From Aplectana chamaeleonis (taxonomy: Eukaryota > Nematoda > Chromadorea > Rhabditida > Cosmocercidae): a stretch of DNA of 64,000 nt. The stretch lies in the NCBI GenBank assembly GCA_029168955.1, contig JAPDOI010000021.1, forward strand, positions 2,636,001 to 2,700,000, read 5' to 3'. The position numbers and the translations under genes are program-made. The notes under the pieces were generated by a model that saw nothing but the letters and a program-made list of their open reading frames with translations, had not been told where the DNA came from and did no database searches. Positions 22,301 to 33,408 of this stretch are shown here, one piece after another; position 1 is the first letter of the stretch, and every line of letters starts with the position of its first letter.

Positions 22301-22434
22301 GTGGGGAAAAATTTAGTTCTTGCGTTCGGGAAAATGGAACAATGGAGTAATGAAGAGACTGACATCAGTCTTGAAAGGTATGTCGATTCCTTCATACATT
22401 GGAGCTGACTTTCATATGTTTTGTTAAACCAGCT

Positions 22435-22885
22435 CGGGTATTCAAATTGGAATAACGTTCGAATATTCACCTCTGCGAATAATCGAATTCGAATAATATT
22501 CGAATATTCACCTTTCCCGAATAGTCGAATTCGAATAATATTCGAATATTCACCTTTCCCGAATAGTCGAATTCGAATAATATTCGAATATTCACCTTTC
22601 CCGAATAGTCGATTTCGAATAATATTCGAATATTCACCTTTCCCAAATAGTCGAATTCGAATAATGTTCGAATTTTCACCTTTTGCGAATAGTCGAATTC
22701 GAATAATGTTCGAATTTTCACCTTTTGCGAATAGTCGAATTCGAATAATGTTCGAATTTTCACCTTTTGCGAATAGTCGAATTCGAATAATGTTCGAATA
22801 TTCACACTTCTCGAATATTCGAATGTTCGAATAAAAATTCGTTCGAAAAATTCGAATATTTATTCGAACTCGAATATTCGGTCCT
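22435..22885. repeat. 42-bp palindrome-rich minisatellite, about eight copies
   Basis: The unit (TATTCGAATATTCACC, TTTCCCGAATAGTCG, AATTCGAATAA) is AT-rich with several internal palindromes (ATTCGAAT, CGAATTCG). The first copies carry ATATTCG and CCTTTCCC; the later copies switch together to ATGTTCG and CCTTTTGC, so expansion happened in two steps. The array ends GGTCCTCACCCTA, resembling the AGGGTGAG/CAGGG ends of other elements here. ORFs of 112 to 137 codons on both strands come from a stop-free unit of 14 codons. Confidence 0.9.
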
Positions 22886-22889
22886 CACC

Positions 22890-23984
22890 CTAATAGCCAG
22901 TGGACATAACAGATCCGAAGACAAGCGACCCAGGATCGTTAACATGTCCCAATGGCATTTGCTAGTGGCCATGCGGACGGCAGGGTCGGTGGAGTGAGAG
23001 ATAGGTATCGGCTGATGTCAACGAGGATTTATTAGTTTGAATCCTTAGGCTCAGACCATGTTTAAAAAGAAAGACTTTATTTCTCTTTTAGCGAATGACA
23101 GAAGTCATAGAAGGTAACGAGATTTTTTGTTGCTGAAGGAAAATTCAATTGTTTAAAAACTAAAATTGAAATGGACATCAATGAATAAAAAAACATGAAA
23201 AAGACCAGCGACGGCACAAAAATTCGAGATTCTCATTGCTGAAGTGGTGTTTGTTTTTTAAAGCATTTTTTGGTGTAGAAAACATGCTATTTAATGTTTA
23301 AAAAATTCTATCTGATAATGTGAAAATTTTATTGAACAGTAAAGTTGAAATCTCATCACCGTTTCTAACTTCGTTCGAAACCTTAATAAGTTTTTCACAT
23401 AAATCTCTGGTTCCCTAGAAAAATTAGTTAAGAATTTGTTTTTTCCCTAAAACAATTTGGGGACTAATCCTATGACGAGAAAATGTTGATTCCGCTTCAG
23501 CGAGTACTCGCTAATATTACTAAAAAAACTGTGCAATAAATTACTTTACATACGAGGGGAGCGAGGTAGTACTACAAAATTAAAAAATTGTGCGAAGTGG
23601 AAGGGAAAAAATTACGAATTTGGGTCAGCTTCGGCTTTCCACTTTATGAGCTACAAAAGCGAGCTTGAAAAGTGAATTTATCGAACCCACCCGACAATTA
23701 TGAGTTTAAGGAAAAAATTGGGTCAGTGGCTTCGGCAAATTCTCAATTTTTTTCAATCCTTGAAATTAAGGTTATACCCAATTTTGAAATTTCGCTAATC
23801 AAATTGCTCCACAATGAAGAATAGATTGCATTTACATTCTACAAATTTGAGCTCGACTACCTTGCATGAGTTACCAAAGGCTTCATAAACACATTTTTCT
23901 GAATATGAACAATAAAAAAATAATTGGATGCCAGACCCATATTCAAATCAAGTAGTTCGTAGTAGAAATGGGGTTAACGCATTA
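22890..23984. other. AT-rich, no gene seen
   Basis: No ORF above background, no repeat and no splice-flanked open segment was recognised. Confidence 0.4.
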
Positions 23985-24374
23985 ATATCATCGTATTGCT
24001 GGTCAAGAAAGGTTTCATATTGACATGGAAACATGAAAACTCTCATGACTTAGCAAACCAATGCATTTGGGATCAGCGTTTATCGAAAGGGTTATCAATG
24101 GGGTTGAATAGAATTGTTTATCAGCAGCATAGTAGCGCACGATTCAGTGGAATACAGACGAAGAGCGCAGAAATGCAGTGAGGAAGTAATCAAATCGAAG
24201 CACTCGAGAAAGAGGCACTCTGGAGGCAATCTCGTCCGCGCCGATGGGCGGAGTCGGGCCCGCCCCTCTGGCTCCGCCCACAGCAGAGTGCCTGTTGTCT
24301 AACCCCCTGTTCTGTGCTATACCATTCTAATTCCGTAGTTATCTCAGTTGCGTTTACGAGCATGTATGCTGCCT
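23985..24374. repeat. dispersed repeat fragments ending in a TTAA-type MITE terminus
   Basis: 23990-24150 is the inverted counterpart of 12595-12790. 24188-24300 matches 12490-12570. 24316-24374 matches the reverse complement of 10039-10110 and ends GTATGCTGCCT followed by TTAA. Its left partner end was not found. Confidence 0.55.
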
Positions 24375-24911
24375 TTAAGTTAAACCTACTAGAATGAGAT
24401 CCTCCCATAATATGCCCAACCAGTTTTCCTGAATGCTGGGAGGACATAGAGAACTTGCTATAGGATTTGTGGAAATCTGGACATCGAGATGTTAAGGGCG
24501 ATACGATAAACCAGACTGTAGACTTTACAAGAAACACGTTGTTCGGCGTAAAGTTGCTGACACAGAACGGTAATGACGTCAACTCCATTACAACCTAATT
24601 TATAAAAAAGCTGCCACACAACTTCTAGACAAGAACAGCATCCACAAGTACAACGAACAAAGCGAAACAAATTTGCCAATGTCAAGAGTATCCAATCGAC
24701 CTCGTATCATAAGCGAGGAAATCGTGTAAAAAGCACGAGTTTGGCTGTCGTGCACACCCCAACACTGCCGCAGCGAGCGGCTGTAGTCAAAACCGGGCTT
24801 GAATCATCGAGTAGCATCAATTCGCAGAGTACGGAGCACCTTGAGTGCAAACAAATGTATCGACGAATCATTGTTTGTTTGTGATCATTTATTCAGAAAT
24901 CTTTATCAACT

Positions 24912-24917
24912 TTTATT
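24912..24917 (-). promoter_or_regulatory. poly(A) signal AATAAA
   Basis: AATAAA on the minus strand, 14 nt after the stop of the terminal exon; a second AATAAA lies at about 24887-24892. Confidence 0.55.
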
Positions 24918-24930
24918 AAACGGCTGTTAA

Positions 24931-25050
24931 TTAATGAAATCGTTGGATGCGAAGCTTGTCAGCAGGGTTTGCAGCTCTGATACCTTGGAGAACAGAAGTG
25001 CAGGATTCGCGCTTTCGTTCCGGGGCACGAAAGACTCGGCTGCACTTTTT
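24931..25050 (-). CDS. terminal coding exon of an unidentified gene
   Basis: An open segment of 39 codons plus stop starts directly after a strong acceptor (seven T, then CAG; AG at 25052-25051). It reads KKCSRVFRAPERK..., with NPADKLRIQRFH at the end. A canonical AATAAA lies 14 nt past the stop (24917-24912). The exon starts in phase 0. It is basic and has two cysteines; I do not recognise a family. The upstream intron would contain the nested MITE at 25119-26251. I could not find the preceding exon. It could be the last exon of the saposin-like gene at 28 kb, which is on the same strand, or of a separate gene, or a processed remnant. The combination of acceptor, open frame and poly(A) signal is what supports it. 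Confidence 0.5.
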   Translation of the reverse strand, partial: KKCSRVFRAPERKRESCTSVLQGIRAANPADKLRIQRFH

Positions 25051-25118
25051 CTGAAAAAAATCAACAGTGATTATTCGACATTGGCACTACTACATAAAAA
25101 CAATGCGCATTGAATTAA

Positions 25119-26251
25119 AGGCAGCATACACGCTCATAAACATGATCGAGTTTTCAGCATCAATAGACTCGCACGGCACCTACCTGGTCGTCGACGACGT
25201 TTGAAGCGCTGAAATCCATCCAGGAAGACAATATTTGACAATGTTTGATCAGTCCTGTCTACCACGCCCACATTTTCTCACCCCTGCGTGTAACAAAATG
25301 AAAAGTTAGACTTGAGAAAACATATGATAACTTAGAGTGATAGCACCGCCAAAAGGGAGGACACGAGAGAAACAGCACAATTTACCTGAATATAACATGT
25401 CTATTTACCGAAGAATTCCTCCATTTCAAACGCTAGCCGAAGAAGAGCAGCATTCTTAAAAATCGATGGGATTTAATCGGCATTTAGGCTGGTCATATTC
25501 AGGCAAACCAAGCTGTTTCTCTCGTGCACTCCTTTTTCATAGTGCTATCACTCGCAATTGTCACATATTTTCTCAAGTTTCACTTTTCATTATGTTTTTC
25601 ATTACTCAAAGGGGTGGAAAACACTGCCATGGGAGACAGGGTTGCTCGAATGATATCAAGTATTGTCCCCTGGCCGGTTTTCTGCGCTTTAAAGCCACAG
25701 TCCAAGCTCAGGGGTGATTTTTGACATTATACTCCGGTCGCCGTGTATAGCAACCCTGCCAAGCGCGAAATCTCAATTCGCTCAAATAAGCGAGAAGAAG
25801 CGAGAAAAAAACCGACCACACCCCCATGGAAGAAAAAATGGGTAACGCTCATCGACAAGCTTTCGGTCTCAATAGGGAAGAGAAGCGCGATCGATTTTGT
25901 TCCAAATCTATGTTCTTCTATTTGTTTTCGGTCTGGCTTTATTTTGTGACCTGCTTGAAAACGATGGCTGCGAATAACGAGAAAAGACAGGCTCGAGACA
26001 ACTCGTACGCGAACTTCGCGTCGTTTAAATTCAGAGTCTTTGAGGGGCCATAACTCCGTTCGTAGTGCTACTGAGCGATTCTGGAGACACTTTTGTGATC
26101 AGCGTAAAGTTTTCTTCAAGATAAGAAGGAAAATGAAATTTCGATTCTGAGGTTGGATTGTGCCCTTAAACGTCGTTGACGACATGGTAGGTGCTGTGCG
26201 GGTCTATTGATGCTCGAATCTTGACCATGTTTGTGAGTATGTATGCTGCCT
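25119..26251. mobile_element. TTAA MITE with about 95-bp inverted repeats, interrupted by a second MITE
   Basis: The ends AGGCAGCATACACGCTCAT and ATGAGTATGTATGCTGCCT (right end diverged) are flanked by TTAA (25115-25118, 26252-26255). The arms continue inward for about 95 bp: GCATCAATAGACTCGCACGG and GGTCGTCGACGACGTTT have complements at 26170-26235. The inner end of the right arm directly abuts the second MITE (25693-26165). Confidence 0.8.
25693..26165. mobile_element. TTAA MITE nested in the 25.1-26.3 kb MITE
   Basis: The ends AGCCACAGTCCAAGCTCA and TGAGGTTGGATTGTGCCC are flanked by TTAA (25689-25692, 26166-26169). Interior and end sequences mark it as a member of the same family as 9432-9908. 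It inserted after the host MITE. Confidence 0.8.
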
Positions 26252-26255
26252 TTAA

Positions 26256-26871
26256 AAAGAGAAAGTTCAATGTGAGAAAAGTTGGACGTTCCAATAAGCA
26301 AATTGCTGGCCACCTAGGAGTTCATCGGACTTTCGGGACGCTTCTGAAGTGGGCTGCCCAGGAGTTATATGTGAGACGATATTTTTTTACTCTTGATAAG
26401 CCTGTGGACTTTTCTTCTGTTCTCTCAAACATTCGTTTTAATTTTTTTTGAGCGCCAAGGATTTGTGCTGGAGTTGCATAGGCGCCGTGATTGCCGTCAG
26501 TCGCAGCCTTTGTACAGCAGGAAATCAGATCAATTGAGGAAGGTCTACCCCGCGTTTAACCAGTATTGCGCTGAAAACCTCGTAGAGTCGGTGTGAACAA
26601 TGGTTTATTCTAGAGAGTTCGATTTTAGCTCACCCAGCCTATCACAAATGTCTCGCTTATTCAAGGAGAGGTCTCACTTGCAATACAGAAAGGTTCATCT
26701 CAAAATACAGCGCGACTGCAAAGTTTTGGCACGTGTTTTGTATAGTGGATTCCACCAAGAGTGTCTCATTTACTTACCGATAAGAAGCGGTTGGCTGGGG
26801 ATCAATGTGCATGAATCCCATACCAATTAGCTCGATACCGATTGAGCGAGAGCGGTTGTGCTGCAATGAGT
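26256..26871. other. no supported gene
   Basis: Short ORFs only. 26263-26360 encodes SNKQIAGHLGVHRT, reminiscent of a helix-turn-helix, but it is too short and isolated to annotate. Confidence 0.35.
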
Positions 26872-26875
26872 TTAA

Positions 26876-27358
26876 AGGCAATGTTCGCGATAAACTTCAT
26901 TCTCAAATTTTCCATGACAAACGCTACTCGTGGCTCTCCGAAGCAAAACAGCGTCAAAAAAAGGACGAAAAGCTACCCAGGAGCCGCAAAACGGCTCAGA
27001 AAAGTGGGTAAACCCCGCCATTGTGGGCAAGTCCCGCCTCTTCCCGCCCCTCGACGTGAACAAAGGAGCACTCGAAACCGTGAGTTGAGCGATGGTTTCC
27101 GATCAAAAGCCCCGTTCTTCCCTTCATTCTCAACTTCTCTCTTAACTCAGGTCAGCTCGCACACATTGGCTGCAAAAGACGGAAGTTACAAGTCTCGGAC
27201 AACTCGTCCACCATTTTCCCTAGCTCAATTTTTGAGGGACCATAACTCCATTACCAGAAGGTCTTGTACGATTCCAGAAGCATCATTGGAATCAGAATGG
27301 GACCTGTTTTAAGATAAACAAAGAATCAGAAAAGCGATTTTTATCGCGAACAGTGCCT
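26876..27358. mobile_element. TTAA-flanked MITE, AGGCAATGTTCGCGATAAA family
   Basis: TIRs AGGCAATGTTCGCGATAAA and TTTATCGCGAACAGTGCCT are flanked by TTAA on both sides (26872-26875, 27359-27362). The interior shares a block (CCGTTCTTCCCTTCATTCTC, GGAAGTTACAAG) with the inverted interior of 9432-9908, so the two families are related by recombination. Confidence 0.85.
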
Positions 27359-27362
27359 TTAA

Positions 27363-28064
27363 TGTTCATTGATCTCAAATCATCTCATTGATAAGTAAAT
27401 CTTTTCATTGATAAGTAAATGAGACACTCCTGGGGGACTCCACTGTATGTTGGTCTCCCTCATTTCTCATATGAATTGTCCTCATTACATGAGTTACCGT
27501 TGTCATTCAGCAGTTTTTTTGTCTACATTCCAGTGATAACTCTCTCCTGAAGCCATGGAATAATATTTCCTTTTCTAGGCTATTGAAAGACATTGAATGA
27601 CCCGAACAGGTGCGCCGCATCTCGGACTTGTTGCAGTTGGATACAAAGATTTGCTATGCGGATAGGTGCAAAGCTACCAAAACGGCAGTCTGCTGATCGG
27701 TTAGGCTCAAAACAATGCCCGGATGAGAAACACAGCTACAAAGTCGCCGCTTCCAACAATACTAATTGCTCGTGAAGAATTTCAGTCCAGTTGTTAGAAT
27801 GCACTACATTTCATCTGTAATATTATGAGAGCCAGCCCTTAGGCTCACCATGGAGGGGTTCTGTGGTAGCTGCCATTCCCGAAATCACAACGAAACCCCA
27901 CTATAACTCTTGGAAACGATTAGGCACTACATCACGGCGGTTGAACCGTCACAGCTTTGCTGCAGCGAATATATCCGACACTTTTTGTGCGCAAATTACG
28001 AAAGACAAGCTGAAGACTCCAAAAATAACTACTGCTGACGATGCTAGGAAGGATCCAACGAAGG
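27363..28064. other. no supported gene; possible further exon of the saposin-like gene
   Basis: On the minus strand a second open frame (28177-27932) overlaps and extends past exon B of the saposin-like gene. Splice-like signals (GGAGTCTTCAG, TTCGCTGCAG) occur near 27960-28010, but no arrangement was convincing. Confidence 0.35.
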
Positions 28065-28509
28065 TTATGCATTTTCAACGTTTGAGACTTGCAGAACACA
28101 ACCATTTTTTGAATCACACTTCTCAAGGCATATCTTGGAGCCAAAGGCGGACACTGTGAGCGGCTGGTTTTCGGCATATTTCAGCAGAAAATCTTTTCTG
28201 ATAGTGCCTACTTTCCATAGAGCAGCGTTTTCACCGCTGCAATAATACTTTTTGTTAGTAGTCACCCTGTAGGCGGAAGCCTCAAAGTTCGTATCCTAAG
28301 TAGTACAGTGCTTTTCACGCAAATGTGTATCCCTACCTTGATTTTTTATTACAGGCATCACATAGGCGGAGATGAACGCACAGATCCGGGTCGGCCTCGA
28401 ATCTTCGTAGCTGATCGTAGATCGCTCCCAGCACATCTTCGGCAAGAGTCTTGCACAATTGTGCTATAGCCTCGTTCCTTATCACCGCCCCGCAAAGTTT
28501 GATAGCATC
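28065..28509 (-). CDS. saposin B-type protein, two exons (5' part missing)
   Basis: Exon A (28509-28337, 57 codons plus 2 nt) follows a CATTTTCAG acceptor and ends at AAG/GTAGGG. Exon B (28266-28065) starts after GCCTACAG in the matching phase 2; the 70-nt intron joins the frame exactly. Exon A holds the second half of a saposin fold. Its four cysteines are spaced 12, 24 and 5 residues apart (LCGAV...QLC...DPDLCVHLRLC), like C3 to C6 of saposins and NK-lysin. Such proteins bind or disrupt lipid membranes and are usually secreted or lysosomal; nematodes have many as antimicrobial or digestive effectors. Exon B is a cysteine-containing tail (KKYYCSGENAALWKVG, SKICLEKCDSKNGC) that I do not recognise. 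The upstream exon with signal peptide and C1/C2 was not located. The gene may be interrupted by the inverted-repeat element beyond 28.65 kb. Confidence 0.7.
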
Positions 28510-29449
28510 CTGAAAATGAATAAGGTTATTTGACATATTGACAATACATTGATGGAGGTTTCAGATTCGGGTCTGCAGATGACATATTGATCTTTCAGTG
28601 AAGTTCACAGAGCAGTGCGATTATTGTCTTGCTTGCTTTTTTCATCAATAATCCGTTTAGACAGATGCTACTGGAGGTAATACTATAGGGGTCTGCAGAG
28701 TTGCAGCGACCGACGAGTGGTCGCCAAGCGTCAGCCTTGTCGCAGCGACTAAAATGTTTTCGAATATTATCGTCGCCGCGTCGGTTGCCACTCGCTGGCA
28801 GAGACGCAAGGCAGTCGCAGCGTCAAAGCACTCTGTAGTGCCCTCTGGCTTAATCCTCACAGACGCCTCGGTCATCGGGACTCACGCGTAAAATAAAATG
28901 CGTGTGGTGCAGGCGCACACAACACACGCGCCTTTACGCGCAATTCGCTAAAATTCACCGACTCACCGTTTCTCGGATTTACGTTCGTTAGAGTCCGAAT
29001 TCAGATCAGAAAGAGCTTTGCGGCCAGTTTTTCTTACAGAAGATCGTTTTAAATACGAAAACCAGTTGTCTTGTAAATACACTCAAGTAATACAACTGGA
29101 ATAGTTCATTTTTTCATGTGGTACGGAATCCACTTATCATATATTCACTTGTGATATATTCTTTATACTTTTAAAGTCATTTTTTAATATTTTTAATATT
29201 GATGATGACCAAAGTGGGATATATAGCCTTTAGAGGCACAAAGCTGAGAAACTCATGTGATCTGGTGGACAATAACACTGTGATAAGGAATTTGTGATAC
29301 GAAACCGATGTACTGTCATTCGCGTTAGAGGGTTAAGAACATATGCTGACTCATTTACTTCCTTCCTCTTCTGTGTGAGCTTCCCACAGCGCCTGGCGAG
29401 GTCAGAGTAATGATGGAACGTTTCCCTAATATTCAGGGCAGACAACATT

Positions 29450-29990
29450 CAAGACTGCATCATTGACTTGATGATCATGCTGAACCCGTTGATGATAAAA
29501 AGTGGAATACGTTTCTTAGACGCTTTTGTACCCCGTATTGATATAGTTGAACGCTGAACCGAAAATCCGTACAAGTCCAAAACGCTATCTGTCTGCAGAA
29601 GGTTCGGAAAATGTGCTTTCACCCAAACTTTGCTTAGGGGTGTGTTTCGGGCGCTAAACACTATTATAAGATCCTTTTCCGGATTTTCGTAAAAGTAATG
29701 CGCTTTTGGAGTATAGAATATGTACTAAAATCAGAAAAAAAAACGCCTTGTGCAAGTGGAAAACGCTTTCACTCTGTGCAAAGTTCGGAAAACATGCTCT
29801 CACCTGAACTGTGATCAGGCGGTTATTCTGGGTGCTGGACACGATTATGAGGTCAGATTCCGAATTTTTCAAAGACTAAAGCGCGTTTCGTAACGTCCAG
29901 CAGGTGCGGAACTGGCGAAAAAGGGCTACACGAATTCTTAACTGATTCATACGTCTAAAGAAGGATGCTTTCACGCTCCACTTTTGATAC
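29450..29990. repeat. degenerate tandem repeat, period about 182 bp
   Basis: 29580-29700 and 29762-29885 share AACGCT, AAGGTTCGGAAAA/AAAGTTCGGAAAA, the TTTCACC/TCTCACC phrase and a GGATTTTCG/GAATTTTTC end. A third, weaker unit begins near 29950. Short minus-strand ORFs within them are repeat-derived. Confidence 0.55.
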
Positions 29991-30174
29991 CTCTTGGCTT
30001 GGTAACCGTGGAACTTGCAGTAATCAGAATGTTTCAGCGAGAGGGTTTTTGCAAATTTCTCATTTCTAAGGGGTTAAGAATCTGATGATTTGAAGAACAC
30101 ACTTCAAGACTCCCAAAAAGCTTTGAACTTGACCGAATTCCTCTGATTACCTAGTAAAAATAAAGTCGAATTTC

Positions 30175-30265
30175 TACCGAAAGTTTGCCTTTTCAAGCGA
30201 AATTTTCGGCAAACGGCCACGGCATGCCAAAAGTGGCCGGCAAACGGCAATTGCCGCACTCCCCT
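30175..30265. mobile_element. solo 3' end of the GCCGTTTGCCG hAT-like family
   Basis: Ends TTGCCGCACTCCCCTG, matching the 40144 terminus, preceded by ATTTTCGGCAAACGG motifs. No left end with the flanking octamer GTGAATAA was found. Confidence 0.6.
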
Positions 30266-31400
30266 GGTGAATAACCAAAACAGAGGCACAGATTCAGACG
30301 ATGGCATCCTGCTCCCCTGCCATCAACAATGGAGACTGGACAATTAAGTGTTGAATACATAGGATGCCAAACGCGGCTACTTTAGATAAGCAAAACGGTT
30401 GCAAAAAAAGGATTTCGCGGATGGCAACGCGGATCGAGGTTCTGAGGAAAACTGGAAAAGACTCGTGGTGAGCTTGTTTAGGAACTTCCTGGAGAACTTG
30501 TCTGGTGCCTTAGAGTACCAGGTTATTTTTGCGGTGGCCTACCGCACTCTTGTAATCTCCAAGTACCGAGCGGTACACATTGCCAGGTTAAATAAAGTGG
30601 TGATACTAATTGCATTGCCACATCGCCGACCGCTTATGTTAAGTAGGTAAACTCTCGAGGGAATACTGAAAATTATTGTTCTTGTTATGAATTATATATA
30701 TACACCGCTCGGTACTTCTCATTGAGTCCACATTCATACGAAAATCTGAAAGAAAACTCTGGGTGATCGTGATTGAAAAAGAATTATAGTCGATGTTTCA
30801 ATTTTTTACGCCTTCTTACGATTAACGTTCCAGAAGTAGAACAGCTGTGAAGATTGGAATGGTATGTGACGTCTGTTATCAATGAAAAAAGCCTAGTACG
30901 AAGAACTGAAAACTCAAAAAACTGGCGCATTATGCCCGGAAACCCAAAGAAAACTTTTGTGCTGGAAAGAAGTGATGGGAGCGGTAGCTAAGCAAACAGG
31001 GAAAATTAGCTTCGTAATGTAAAGAGAAGAGTTACGGTGAAAATCTCAATTCTATAAATACAGTACTTTTATCCAAGGGAGTTATTTTGTCGTGGTCATA
31101 TACGTATGTTAATGCACTGTCGCGTATTCATCGCATAATTAAGGCTTTATCCATGCTTTGAAAAAAATCAGTTTTTCTGTTTTTTTATTTGCGCGTAAAG
31201 GCGCGTGTGTTGTGTGCGCCTGCACCACCCGCATTTTACTTTACGCGTGAGTCCCGATGACCGAGGCGTCTGCGAGGACTAAGCCGTGCCCTCTAGTCGC
31301 TCTTCACGCCACGTCAGTCACCTTCGTCGCCGAATGTAATCGATATTGCGTGACCCAGCGCAGTTCGTCGCTGCGAGCAACGCCGCGACTTGAACTGTGC

Positions 31401-33024
31401 TGCCCCTTATCGTGTCCCGCTTGCCGACGCATGTGAAAAATCTGCACGTCCCTTTTCGTATAGCCCACGGTTGCGGAAAAGGCTCTGCGGTTCACGCACT
31501 GAGCATACGGTAGATTCTGGAGCTTCGACAAATTTCGTCATTCATCGGCCGAACGGCTGGTATTTCAAGGTGATTTCTGGGTTTTCCTTCTAACTTTCTG
31601 GTTTATTTGTTTTCTTCTCGCTGAGTGTTGCTGATAGGGTTATTCGTTGTGCGTAAGGAGTGTTCGCAGCTTCTTCGAGACTTCTACGGATTTTTCTGAA
31701 TTTCCTTTAGAAGTTTGAAAACAATTGCTGGAACGATGACCGTTTTCTATGGGGACCTTAGTGGAAGTGGTTTGTCCGAAAAAAAAAATCAAAAACGTTC
31801 TGTTCCTTGAATATATTCTCATTCTGTTCGTAATACCCAAGATGAGATCTTCATGATGAAGGTGCCGTATGCTTCTTCTTCTTCTCTTTTTAAGTGGCGA
31901 CAGCTTGCTGCAACAGCAAATCCCTCTTGCACACAAAAGGAAGTCCTTATTCGCGATCCCGAAGAAGAAAAAGGATAACCAGGAAGGAATCATGAAAAAG
32001 AATTCAAAGCAGGAATTCATCTTTGAAAATCAGCTTTTCGGTCGATCCATGTTTGGCCGAATGAATATGGTAAAAAGGCAGAATTTACCGTATACTTGAC
32101 GTGTTGACCGCAACCGCAACAACGCCTTTCCCTTGCCGTGAACCCTTTCCGCAAGCAAATTCAGTTAGCTCCTTCGCGTGCTTGTGCGGTGCGAGGGGGA
32201 GAGACAGCGATAGAGGGTGAGGAGATGGAGACGCAGCGAAGAGGTATTTAACGAAGCCTAGAAAACCTAGTGCTCCCAGCGCTCGCCTCGCACGAATGAA
32301 TGATTTCAGTCAGATATCCTAACCAGCACCCAGAGAAGGTGCATTTGTGTGAGCGTAAGAAAGGCAAAACTAGCTTACTCCAGGGCAGTAGTCAAGCTCT
32401 GTTTCAATCGGACCATGGACTTATCCGATGCCGAGAAAGGTCGCATTTAAGAGGACAATGCTATGTATCATAATTCAGGCACATTTTTTTTTCTTTTGGC
32501 GGATTTCGCCTGTTGGAATATTTCTCTTTTTTTTTCCACACGAATAGGAGCTCTTGGCTCTCACAATGAAAGTAACAGGAAGAAACAACGACGAGAAACA
32601 GGCACAAAGAAGACAAAAATGTGTGGACCAACCCGCGCACATCATAGAAGAGTTGTTCATTTAAAGGAACAGTTGCTGGAAAGTTGATAATCCTAGAGGT
32701 ACCCTTACTTCCAAATACCTACATCGGATCCTTCTCATTTTTGAAGAGTTTTTGATAGAAGACGTATAAAGGGGGGGTCGTTTACCTACTCAGACAAAAC
32801 ATCGCTCGGAGCGTGGCGGGAGAGCTACTCAAGCGACGCTGTCTCTCCGCTCCGAGCGAAAATTGGCCATCTACTAGGGCCGCAGCAACCGCTCTCCGGG
32901 CGACCGCAGTCCCGCTCGGAGCTTTGGTCCCATTTGACACTGCGGTCGCTGTCCGGGCGATTCTCGAATTTTCCCAACAGCTAATTTCTCTTTAACTCCG
33001 CCTCTTCTCGAAAAGTGCGTGAGT
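31401..33024. other. no supported gene
   Basis: Contains short ORFs and T-runs only. A GC-rich block at 32810-32960 (CTCGGAGCG, GCTGTCCGGGCGAT) shares phrases with 43850-43950. No domain, tRNA or promoter could be supported. Confidence 0.35.
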
Positions 33025-33238
33025 GTCGCGGTCAGGGGTGTGCGGCAATTGCCGTTTGCCGATTGCCGTTTGCTGGCCATTTTCGGGGTTTGCCGTTGCC
33101 GTTGCCGTTTGCCGAAATTTTCGTCTACAACGGCAAAATTTCGGCAAAAATACGTTAAAAGAACAGGGTTCGCCCTCACCGTAGTTTCTATGTTGGTCAG
33201 CGATTCGAAGCTGCTACAAAGTACCCTTCTCTCGACGA

Positions 33239-33408
33239 AATCGAACCGCAGACGAGGAACACTGCGGACGAGTTGTACTGGGTAGAGCGGCTATTGGCTG
33301 TTGTGGGTTGACTGAGTATCATAGGGGCGGATGGAGGTACGCAGGGAGTTTCCGGGAATGACATTCCATTCTAGGCTTTGGCATAGTCACAGGCAGTGAC
33401 TTGATTTT
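33239..33408 (+). repeat. PAT split direct repeat A1
   Basis: 170 bp beginning AATCGAACCGCAGACGAGG, repeated apparently without change at 37153-37322. Confidence 0.9.

Larger units (their letters stand above)
28660..31400. mobile_element. element bounded by about 105-bp inverted repeats
   Basis: 28847-28950 and 31192-31295 are close inverted copies (GCGCGTAAAGGCGCGTG, GTGTGCGCCTGCACCAC, CGGGACTCACGCGTAAA). Weaker complementarity extends outward into GTCGCAGCG-rich sequence on both sides (about 28670-28840, 31300-31400). Inside are a degenerate tandem repeat (29450-29990), a solo CAGGG-type end (30175-30265) and no coding region. Class unknown. Confidence 0.5.

Noticed and set aside
22421..22834. 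137-codon plus and 112-codon minus ORFs in the AT minisatellite
   Set aside because: Both come from one stop-free, palindromic 42-bp unit.
26263..26360. possible Tc1/mariner helix-turn-helix (SNKQIAGHLGVHRT)
   Set aside because: Only one short segment, with no catalytic domain and no inverted repeats placed suitably.
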